Below are positions 1-5,823 of a DNA stretch of 5,823 bases, piece by piece. The stretch comes from Planctomycetota bacterium (GTDB taxonomy: Bacteria; Planctomycetota; Phycisphaerae; UBA1845): the NCBI GenBank assembly GCA_022563055.1, contig JADFOB010000104.1, positions 1-5,823 on the forward strand. The letters are read 5' to 3'. The notes under the pieces are model-generated. The model was given only the letters and a program-made list of their open reading frames with translations, was not told the DNA's origin and did not search any database. A program made the translations under genes and the position numbers. Every line of letters starts with the position of its first letter. The stretch's first letter is position 1.

Positions 1-479
1 CCGAGGATCGGCCACGCGAGCGAGTGACCGGCAAAGACCTTCTCTTGAAGGAAATCGAATGCGACGTGTTCGAGGCTGTCCTTGGACATCGCAATCTCTT
101 CCAGGACAACCTTCTTCTCCGTCTCGAACTCGCCCACGGGAAGGGTCGATCGCATCATGTCGGCTAAGAGTTCTAGCTGTGCACCGATATCCGCCTGGCG
201 GACCCAGCCGTAGTAGACCGTTCGATCCTCACTGGTGAAAGCGTTGTAGCTGCTGCCCATTCGATCGAAGTCGACCGTAATCTCGCGCCAGGTTCGTTTG
301 GGCGTTCCCTTGAACATCATGTGTTCGAGGAAGTGAGATACGCCCGCCAGCGGCGCGGGGTCGTCGCGGGCGCCGGTCTGTACGAGGAATCCGGCGGCTG
401 CGCTGCGAACATCGGGCATCCGCTCGATGACAATCCGCAGCCCATTATCGAGTGTATGTAGCGTATATGGGTTCTTCAC
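1..479 (-). CDS. M16B family zinc metallopeptidase, catalytic subunit (3' end outside window)
   Basis: This is the N-terminal 159 residues of a pitrilysin/insulinase-type (M16) peptidase; the gene runs off the left edge, so about two thirds of a usual 400-450-residue M16B protein is missing. The inverted zinc motif HxxEH is intact as HFLEH (residues 49-53, bases 321-335), followed by the typical MMFKGT. A distal acidic pair in VVLEEIAM (Glu127/Glu128) should supply the third zinc ligand. The start is a GTG (477-479) giving VKNPYTLHTLDNGLRIVIE, where M16 homology normally begins. An AAGGA lies 10 nt upstream. An in-frame GTG at 513-515 would add 12 residues but has no visible ribosome site. 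No signal peptide is seen, so the protein is probably cytoplasmic unless processed elsewhere. The gene follows a zinc-less M16 gene on the same strand, which suggests that the two products form a heterodimer that degrades or processes peptides. Family assignment is firm; the substrate is unknown. Confidence 0.93.
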   Translation of the reverse strand, partial: MKNPYTLHTLDNGLRIVIERMPDVRSAAAGFLVQTGARDDPAPLAGVSHFLEHMMFKGTPKRTWREITVDFDRMGSSYNAFTSEDRTVYYGWVRQADIGAQLELLADMMRSTLPVGEFETEKKVVLEEIAMSKDSLEHVAFDFLQEKVFAGHSLAWPIL

Positions 480-489
480 CTGCCGATGA

Positions 490-494
490 TCCTT
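490..494 (-). promoter_or_regulatory. Ribosome binding site supporting the GTG start of the catalytic M16 gene
   Basis: Read on the minus strand, AAGGA ends 10 nt before the GTG at 479-477. It is the only Shine-Dalgarno-like sequence near the point where M16 homology begins, and it decides between this GTG and the in-frame GTG at 515-513. The spacing is slightly long but workable. Confidence 0.5.
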
Positions 495-623
495 TTTGTT
501 CGTAACCCGCGGCACGCGCCGCCAGCCGAGGCAACCGCCCAACTGCTGGGACACACATGCTTCGATGGTGCCGTTTGAAAGGGTGCGGGACGGATGAGTG
601 ACGGTGCGTCGCGCAACGTGTCA

Positions 624-699
624 GTCCCCCGCCCTTTGCATTGCTTGGAGTGTTCGCGTCCTGCCAAAGCATGGTCTTGCAACGCAAAGGATGGGGGAC
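624..699 (-). repeat. 21-bp imperfect inverted repeat in the spacer between the two M16 genes
   Basis: Arms at 624-644 and 679-699 match at 18 of 21 positions as an inverted repeat, separated by 34 nt; both outer ends are GTCCCCC/GGGGGAC and both inner ends are GC-bounded. In RNA made from the minus strand (the direction of the M16 genes) two of the three mismatches become G-U pairs, so 20 of 21 positions can pair; in plus-strand RNA only 19 can. Within the loop a small TTGG/CCAA stem (645-648 with 664-667) is also possible. No clear target-site duplication flanks it. It could be a transcript hairpin between the subunit genes, or the remains of a small MITE-like element. The surrounding spacer (480-748) shows no convincing gene. 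Confidence 0.6.
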
Positions 700-705
700 C
701 CATCC
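689..705 (-). terminator. Candidate weak terminator or attenuator hairpin after the first M16 gene
   Basis: A perfect 7-bp inverted repeat, GGATGGG (689-695) and CCCATCC (699-705), has a 3-nt loop and lies about 45 bp past the stop codon of the upstream M16 gene. On the minus strand it is followed by TTTGCGTT, which is a poor T tract. It shares bases 689-699 with one arm of the larger inverted repeat (624-699), so the two structures exclude each other. The poor T tract makes full termination doubtful; partial termination or attenuation between the subunits is the more plausible reading. Confidence 0.25.
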
Positions 706-748
706 CATGGCACCCAACAGAACCCATCGTTGGAGCTGTGTTGTGGCA

Positions 749-2056
749 CTACACCCTCTTACCGCTTTGGCTCATTGGGGTTGCTTGTGCATCACCGCAA
801 GCCGGTTGATGCGCGAGGGGTTCCTGGATCCGCAACGGGGTGGGACCAAGCGTTACGACACACCGCGAATCGTGCGGATACGCAACCAGGTATCGCTTGA
901 TTTCGTCCACGGTGACGGCCCGCACCTTCGCCAGCTTCTCCTCGGCGGGTACCGGACGACCGAAGAAGAACAAATCGTTGATCAACTCCGAGCACCGCGC
1001 ACGCGTCGTCTCCCCGCGTGTTTCGCGCTGTGCCACAATCCCCGTGATCGCGCGCTCCACCTCCTCGGGCTGCAAGTCTTCCCGTAGACGATCCACTTCG
1101 TGCAGCAACGTGGCATAAGTTTGGTCGCATCGCTGGGGCGTGGTGGACGCTCCGAGAAAGAGCATCCCCAAGCCGCGAGGCGTTTCATGCCAGGCGCTTA
1201 CCCAGTAAGCCAGGCCAAGCTTCTCGCGCACCTCCGTAAACAACCGCGCGCCCATTCCGCCGGACAGCACGCCAAGCATCACCTGCTGAATCGGAAAGTC
1301 GTCGTGCGTCGCGTCAACGCCCGGCCAGCAAATCCCAATCTGCTGTTGCTCGGTGTCCTTGGCATGGTGGCTCGAACCGGGCGTGAACTCACATTCGACA
1401 TGATCCCGCCCCGCACGCGCTGCGCTTCCGAACCCATCAAAGTGCTTTGAGAAGACGTCCGCAACCTGTGCACCTTCCACGGGTCCAGCCACGGACAAGA
1501 GCATCCGACCGCCATGAAAACAGGATCGCCAATGCGCCTCGATATCGGCGCGAACGATCGTGTCCAGCGTTTGTCGTTCGCCAAGCGAATGGTGGCCCAG
1601 CGTCGAACCGTACGCCTGAAGACTAATGTACTTGTCGGCAAGAGCCTGCGGGTCGTCTTGAAGCGCATCGAGTTCCTGTTTGGCAAGCTCGATGTTGACG
1701 CCACACGCATCCTCTCGAAGCGTCGGCGTGCGCAGCATCTCGGCGTGCAGGGCGACCGCCTGTTCGAAGTGCTCCGGGAGCACGGTGCAGGTAAACGTCG
1801 TGGTCTCGCGCCCGGTCCCGCTATTGGCGGCCGCACCGATGGCATCAAAGGCGTCCGAGAGCTCTCGACCGCTTCGACGCTCGGTTCCCTTATCCAGCGT
1901 TTCTTCGAGCACGCGCGCCAGCCCGAGTTTGTCCGCCGGCTCACTGGCCGTCCCCGCTAAGATGCGAATCTGAAACGCAACCACATGCCGCTGTGGCAAG
2001 GGTACCACGCCGTACTCGATGCCACAGGCAAGCGTATCGTGAACGAATTCAACCAT
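749..2056 (-). CDS. M16B family peptidase-like protein, non-catalytic subunit
   Basis: This is a complete 435-residue protein, normal M16B length. The N-terminal domain aligns with the neighbouring catalytic M16 gene (LARVLEETLDKGT here against VSHFLEHMMFKGT there). Both zinc histidines are replaced: HxxEH reads R48-V-L-E-E52 (bases 1901-1915), while the motif Glu51 and a distal Glu128 remain. It should not bind catalytic zinc. The C-terminal domain keeps the glycine-rich and Arg/Tyr segment LSGGMGARLF...VREKLGLAY (about residues 264-284). In characterised M16B pairs that segment, carried by the inactive partner, holds the substrate peptide. The inferred role is therefore the substrate-binding half of a heterodimer with the product of the gene starting at 479. 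The ATG at 2056-2054 is fixed because an in-frame TGA directly precedes it; only a weak GGTG serves as ribosome site. It has no signal peptide. It ends in TAG at 749-751 after a polar, alanine-rich tail. The gene lies 78 bp after the kinase gene and 269 bp before the catalytic gene. Confidence 0.93.
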   Translation of the reverse strand: MVEFVHDTLACGIEYGVVPLPQRHVVAFQIRILAGTASEPADKLGLARVLEETLDKGTERRSGRELSDAFDAIGAAANSGTGRETTTFTCTVLPEHFEQAVALHAEMLRTPTLREDACGVNIELAKQELDALQDDPQALADKYISLQAYGSTLGHHSLGERQTLDTIVRADIEAHWRSCFHGGRMLLSVAGPVEGAQVADVFSKHFDGFGSAARAGRDHVECEFTPGSSHHAKDTEQQQIGICWPGVDATHDDFPIQQVMLGVLSGGMGARLFTEVREKLGLAYWVSAWHETPRGLGMLFLGASTTPQRCDQTYATLLHEVDRLREDLQPEEVERAITGIVAQRETRGETTRARCSELINDLFFFGRPVPAEEKLAKVRAVTVDEIKRYLVAYPHDSRCVVTLGPTPLRIQEPLAHQPACGDAQATPMSQSGKRV

Positions 2057-2073
2057 TCAATCACACCATGGAG

Positions 2074-2156
2074 GATTGCCAATTGACGATTGTTGATTGG
2101 CGATTCACCACCGCCAATCCGCAATCCTCAATCCTCAATCTTTAATCGTCAATCGT
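2074..2156. repeat. Degenerate heptanucleotide repeat array in two opposed arms, overlapping the kinase 3' end
   Basis: On the plus strand five 7-bp units of the type GATTGNN begin at 2074, 2081, 2088, 2095 and 2102 (the second begins AATTG, the fifth GATTC). They are followed, after a 6-nt gap, by six units of the inverse type CAATCNN at 2115, 2122, 2129, 2136, 2143 and 2150 (the fifth begins TAATC). The arms are in pairing register: ATTGACGATT (2082-2091) is exactly complementary to AATCGTCAAT (2144-2153), and GATTG at 2095 faces CAATC at 2136. A competing hairpin is GATTGGCG (2095-2102) with CGCCAATC (2112-2119). The right arm covers the last codons and stop of the sensor kinase gene. Heptanucleotide tandem repeats of this style are known from intergenic DNA of some bacteria, for example the STRR repeats of cyanobacteria; their function is not settled. 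There is no T tract, so it is not a standard terminator. Confidence 0.75.
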
Positions 2157-5100
2157 CCCTTGGCGAAGGAGTCGATGATCTTATCGGCAAGTTCCTCGAT
2201 CGCACGCAGATCGTGTCCACCACGCGCTACCGCACCACGTCTTACCCTCTCGAGCAGGGAAGCAGCCTCCCTCGACAGCGACATGGCTCCATGGATCCCG
2301 GCCGTTCCGACGAGTTGATGCAGCAGCTCGCCGGCGGCCTTGAAGTCTGGGGATTCGAAGGCTGCTCGAAGCCGATCCATCCGGGCAGGGATCGAGTCCA
2401 CAAAACCGGCGACAGCCTCCTCCATGGGCTGACGCTTGGCGGGCGGACGCGCGACGGCTGAACCCAAGTCGAGCTTGTTCTCGCTCGCCCGATCTTGGTC
2501 GTCCGGTCCGGTCTCGAGGTACGCACCCGCCTTTTCCACTAGTTGGTCAAGCGAAATGGGCTTCAACCATAGGTCATCGAGCCCGGAACCGAGAATCCGT
2601 CTGCGGTCGTCCTGGGACGCTGAAGCCGTCATGGCGACAATCGGTGTCAGGCACTTGCGGCGGCGAATCTCGGCGGTTGCGCTGATCCCATCCATTTTGG
2701 GCATCTGTATGTCCATCAGGATCAGATCAAACGTCCGGGTCGAGGCAGCCTGAATCGCCTCGAGGCCGTCCGCGGCTACGGTGACGTCGGCCCCCGCATC
2801 GCTCAGCGCACGCTCCATTAGTATCCGGACGTCCGGTGCGTCTTCGGCAAGGAGAATGCTACCCCGAAGCGAGCGGCGGGGCTCATCCTTTCGATGCGTG
2901 CCGCGACGCTTGGGACGAGCCGAGGCGACATCCGGGGCAATCCACTCCACGTCATCGAGCGGACCCGTGGCGATCCGCATGGTGAACGTGCTCCCAAACC
3001 CCTTGGCGCTGAAAACGGTGAGTGTCCCGCCGAGTTGCTCGGCAAACCGTTTCGCTATGGGAAGTCCGAGCCCGACGCCACTGGGTCTCTCGCCCGAGGC
3101 CGGATCAACCTGAGCAAACGGATCGAAGATCCGCCGCTGATCCGCCGGAAGCAGTCCGACGCCCGTATCTTCGACGGCGATGCGGAGCCTCGGCTCCATA
3201 GCCTTGGGATCCACGCTTACATAGACGCGGATGTGGCCTGCCTCGGTAAACTTCAACGCGTTGTTGATGAGATTGATGATGACCTGCCGGAGTCGGACGG
3301 GGTCGGTGTGAATCTGAGTCGGAATCGCAGTTTCAAACACGATCTCAAAATCGATCGGTTTCCCGTTTTGTTCAGGCGTTGCAACCGCCCGAGCATCATC
3401 GAGTATCTCCAGCAACGAACACGCCACGCGTTTGATGCGCAGACTTCCGGAGTCGAGCCGCGACAGGTCCAATAGATCGTCCACCAGAGAAAGGAGATGG
3501 CTCCCGTTCCGGAGGATCATGTCCGTGTAGGCAGCCGACTCTTCGGATCGACCGTCCGACTTGACGAGCGATTCGGCGGCGCCAAGCAGTGCGGCGATGG
3601 GCGTGCGAACCTCGTGGCTGATGTTGGCTAGGAAGCGGCTTTTCGACCGGCTGGCACTCTCGGCGTCCTCTTTGGCTTGTTTCAACTCGGCATGCACGCG
3701 CATTTTCTCGGTCACGTCGCGACAGGATTCGACGATCTGTACAACCTCTCCGCGATCGTCGAAAATCGGGGACGCAAGGATGTCGACCACGAACTCATTC
3801 CCATCAGCATCCCGGTGCGCATGCGTGACCGCTACCGGCGCCTTTCGCGCGAGCACTTCCTTCATCGGGCACGCGAAGTCCGCACCTTCGCACGTTTCAT
3901 CCCGATGATGGGAACTCTCGTAGCACGTCATTCGGTTGGCGACCGGATCCTGGCCCAAGAGATCGCAAGCCGCCTGATTCGCGAGGACAATGCGGAAGTC
4001 GCGATCAATCACGACCGTGAAGTCGGCGATTCCGTCGATCACGGTCCGGAGATACTCCTTCGATTGGTGAAGGGCCGCCTCGCTACACCGGCGTTCGGTC
4101 TCGAGCAGACCGCGCCGCCGCCGTGCCGATACCCCCAGCAAGCCCAGCCCCAGCAGACACGTGACCGCCAAGCCCGCGTACCAGGGATTCTGCCAAAAAG
4201 GCGGAAGAATCGTGAAGGTCAACTCGGCTGGATCTTCGCTGACAAGCCCGCGCGCGTTGATCGCACGCGCCATAAAGGTGTATCTTCCCGGCGAAAGACC
4301 GGCGAGTTGTCGGATGTTGTGCGCCGTCGAGTCGGACCACGCTTCATCCCGTCCCGCAAGTTTGTACTGATATCTCACGCCGATTGCGCTTCGCCAACCA
4401 AGGCACTGGACGCGGATCGTCAAGCCCTGGCGGGCGTACGGTATCTCCAACGTCCCCGCCTTCGATTGACCGAACGTCGCTCCGACGCTCCAGTCGCGGA
4501 TGGAGATACGCGGTGGAGCCAGGCACGGGGAGAGTCTTGTCGTGTCGATTTGGGCAAGCCCACCACTGGTTCCGACGAAGAGCACGCCACCTGAGGCGTT
4601 CAGGACACATCGAGCATTTCGGCTTGGGAGTCCGTCGGCCAGCGTAAACCGCTCCAACTCGCCATTGCGAATACGTACGACGCCCTCGAACGTTGCCGCC
4701 CAGACCGTGCCATCCGAATCGCAGACAAGATCGACCACTTCACCGACCGTCTCCCGCACACCGGTGCGAAGTTGCCCCTGGTCAATCCCGATGACACCGG
4801 CAGGCAGTGACAGTAGCTCGTCCTGCGTGCCAAGCCACAGCGTTCCGTCCGGGGCTTCTGCGATGGCCCGAATCGAAAGATCCCCCAGGGCGACGGTCCA
4901 CTGGTCGTTGCGACCCCAAACGAGTCCCTGCGCGGTGCCAAGAAGAACCGAACCGTCCAAAGTCTTGAGAATCTTGTAAACAGGAAGCTCCACGCCCCGA
5001 GGGAGCGCAACGGGAGTGAATTCCCCATCTTCGAGGGTATGCAACCCGCTGTTCGTGGCCACATACAGACGACCGGAGGCATCCTCGCCCAGCGAGTTAA

Positions 5101-5823
5101 GTTTCGCAAGGAGCGGAAATCGTTGGGCGTCCCCTTCCCGCCAAATGTGATACTCGCCGCCGATCCACACCGTGCCCTCGCCGTCAACGTGAAACGCTCG
5201 AAGCTGCGCACGCGGCTCGACTACCGAGAACGATCCGGTCTTGGGGTCGAGTCGATAGGCGCCGCCGATGGTGCCCACAAGGATTCGATCCTCTCCATCG
5301 TGCGCCAGCGCGCTCACCATCGCATGACGCAGGCCGTCATCCACGCCGTAGTTCACGATGTCCGGCGATCGCAACTGGCACACACCGCTACCGAAGGTTC
5401 CAATCCACACCTGCCGCTCGCGATCGATCAGCAGACTGTGAATGTCCGTATTCATAAGGCCTCGATCACGCCCAATGCCCGTAAACTCGCTCCCGGTCCA
5501 GCGGAAAACACCATCCTCCGTCCCGACCCAAATGTCGCCATCGGGCGACTCGACAATTGCATTCACTTCGTCATCCGCAAGCCCGACCGCTGCCGTCATG
5601 CGGATGGGGTCGCCGTCCACCACGTGGTACAGAGCGCCCTCGCGGCGCGTACCGACCCACAAAGAACCATCCGATGCAAGCAAGACCGTCACCGGACCGC
5701 GGCCGAGCAAACCTCTGAGATGAGTTTCGATTCGACCGTTCTTGAGATGCAGCAGGATGCCCTGCCCAAAAGGCACCGCACGCGCGCCCAGCCAGAGATC
5801 GTCCGCGCCGGCCCGCGCGATGC
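2135..5823 (-). CDS. Hybrid sensor histidine kinase: beta-propeller sensor, PAS, kinase, receiver, Hpt (N-terminus outside window)
   Basis: The reading frame is open to the right edge, so the protein is 5'-truncated; 1228 residues are visible (numbered from the codon at 5821-5819). Domains in order: about eleven propeller repeats of the form D/EGxxWxGT (1-430); a Y_Y_Y-type beta-sandwich (about 437-541, ending in PPFWQNPWY); one membrane helix (about 547-565) followed by RRRR; a PAS domain (about 587-707) with a Cys/His cluster; a DHp domain with H-box NISHEVRTP, phospho-acceptor His736 (bases 3614-3616); an ATPase domain with N-box INNALKF, DTGVGL, a DPFAQ F-box and GVGLGL; a receiver (about 987-1103) with acidic pair Glu993/Asp994, Asp1037 (2711-2713), Thr1065 and Lys1087; and an Hpt domain (about 1132-1220) with His1168 (2318-2320). 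The propeller is expected in the periplasm and binds an unknown ligand; the kinase relays phosphate His-Asp-His to a separate regulator. No DNA-binding domain is present, unlike the Bacteroides hybrid systems. The GTG at 5776-5774 is not the start, because propeller sequence (DDLWLGAR) continues upstream of it. Two seven-bladed propellers are usual in this class, so roughly three blades and a signal peptide are probably missing. Confidence 0.95.
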   Translation of the reverse strand, partial: IARAGADDLWLGARAVPFGQGILLHLKNGRIETHLRGLLGRGPVTVLLASDGSLWVGTRREGALYHVVDGDPIRMTAAVGLADDEVNAIVESPDGDIWVGTEDGVFRWTGSEFTGIGRDRGLMNTDIHSLLIDRERQVWIGTFGSGVCQLRSPDIVNYGVDDGLRHAMVSALAHDGEDRILVGTIGGAYRLDPKTGSFSVVEPRAQLRAFHVDGEGTVWIGGEYHIWREGDAQRFPLLAKLNSLGEDASGRLYVATNSGLHTLEDGEFTPVALPRGVELPVYKILKTLDGSVLLGTAQGLVWGRNDQWTVALGDLSIRAIAEAPDGTLWLGTQDELLSLPAGVIGIDQGQLRTGVRETVGEVVDLVCDSDGTVWAATFEGVVRIRNGELERFTLADGLPSRNARCVLNASGGVLFVGTSGGLAQIDTTRLSPCLAPPRISIRDWSVGATFGQSKAGTLEIPYARQGLTIRVQCLGWRSAIGVRYQYKLAGRDEAWSDSTAHNIRQLAGLSPGRYTFMARAINARGLVSEDPAELTFTILPPFWQNPWYAGLAVTCLLGLGLLGVSARRRRGLLETERRCSEAALHQSKEYLRTVIDGIADFTVVIDRDFRIVLANQAACDLLGQDPVANRMTCYESSHHRDETCEGADFACPMKEVLARKAPVAVTHAHRDADGNEFVVDILASPIFDDRGEVVQIVESCRDVTEKMRVHAELKQAKEDAESASRSKSRFLANISHEVRTPIAALLGAAESLVKSDGRSEESAAYTDMILRNGSHLLSLVDDLLDLSRLDSGSLRIKRVACSLLEILDDARAVATPEQNGKPIDFEIVFETAIPTQIHTDPVRLRQVIINLINNALKFTEAGHIRVYVSVDPKAMEPRLRIAVEDTGVGLLPADQRRIFDPFAQVDPASGERPSGVGLGLPIAKRFAEQLGGTLTVFSAKGFGSTFTMRIATGPLDDVEWIAPDVASARPKRRGTHRKDEPRRSLRGSILLAEDAPDVRILMERALSDAGADVTVAADGLEAIQAASTRTFDLILMDIQMPKMDGISATAEIRRRKCLTPIVAMTASASQDDRRRILGSGLDDLWLKPISLDQLVEKAGAYLETGPDDQDRASENKLDLGSAVARPPAKRQPMEEAVAGFVDSIPARMDRLRAAFESPDFKAAGELLHQLVGTAGIHGAMSLSREAASLLERVRRGAVARGGHDLRAIEELADKIIDSFAKGRLTIKD

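Noticed and set aside
612..700. An integron attC-like site, because of the inverted repeat and nearby CAAC/GTTG words.
   Set aside because: The required RYYYAAC and GTTRRRY core boxes are not present at the ends and no integrase or cassette structure is seen.
476..727. An 83-codon minus-strand frame in the M16 spacer whose TGA overlaps the catalytic subunit's GTG by 4 bp (GTGA), as in translational coupling.
   Set aside because: The overlap is suggestive, but the frame has no ribosome site at its ATG, runs straight through both arms of the inverted repeat, and its Cys/Gly/Pro/Arg-rich peptide resembles no family.
641..1087. Plus-strand open frames across the M16 genes and the spacer, up to 148 codons.
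   Set aside because: They are antisense shadows of GC-rich coding sequence, with arginine- and serine-rich peptides, no family resemblance and no ribosome sites.
2122..2152. A sigma-70-like promoter for the M16 genes, starting from TTGACG in the heptad array on the minus strand.
   Set aside because: At 17-bp spacing the -10 position reads GAGGAT, a poor match, and the TTGACG is itself just part of the repeat unit.
3677..4594. A 305-codon plus-strand open frame opposite the PAS and Y_Y_Y region of the kinase.
   Set aside because: It lies wholly antisense to clearly conserved kinase domains and its product is arginine-rich and unrecognisable; long antisense frames are common in DNA of this composition.
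5774..5776. GTG as the start codon of the sensor kinase.
   Set aside because: The frame remains open to the edge and the upstream residues (DDLWLGAR) are a propeller repeat, so the true start lies outside the window.

Overview
The window is GC-rich chromosomal DNA with three genes, all read from the minus strand. In transcription order (right to left) they are: a very large hybrid sensor kinase running in from the right edge (5823 to 2135); a protein of the M16 (pitrilysin-like) peptidase family that has lost its zinc-binding histidines (2056 to 749); and the start of a second M16 protein with an intact zinc site, cut off by the left edge (479 to 1). Propeller-sensor kinases, M16B pairs and heptameric GATTG-type intergenic repeats would fit Planctomycetota or a similar soil or aquatic lineage such as Acidobacteriota or Verrucomicrobiota. 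That placement is a guess from gene content; no marker gene is present.

The sensor kinase reads as a chain of at least eleven beta-propeller repeats, a Y_Y_Y-type domain, one membrane helix, a PAS domain with a Cys/His cluster, a histidine kinase, a receiver and a C-terminal Hpt domain. A periplasmic signal could therefore be passed along a His-Asp-His relay to a separate response regulator that is not in the window. Its N-terminus, with any signal peptide and the remaining blades, lies beyond the right edge.

The two M16 genes look like the two halves of a heterodimeric protease. The downstream partner carries HFLEH plus a distal Glu; the upstream partner has RVLEE at the same place but keeps the C-terminal Arg/Tyr segment used for substrate binding.

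The two intergenic stretches hold the least ordinary sequence. Between kinase and first M16 gene (2057-2134, extending into the kinase 3' end) is an array of degenerate 7-bp units in two opposed arms, which supplies the kinase's last codons and its stop. Between the two M16 genes (480-748) is a 21-bp imperfect inverted repeat that pairs better in minus-strand RNA than in plus-strand RNA, overlapping a smaller perfect hairpin that cannot form at the same time. No RNA gene, CRISPR array, insertion sequence or clear promoter was seen.
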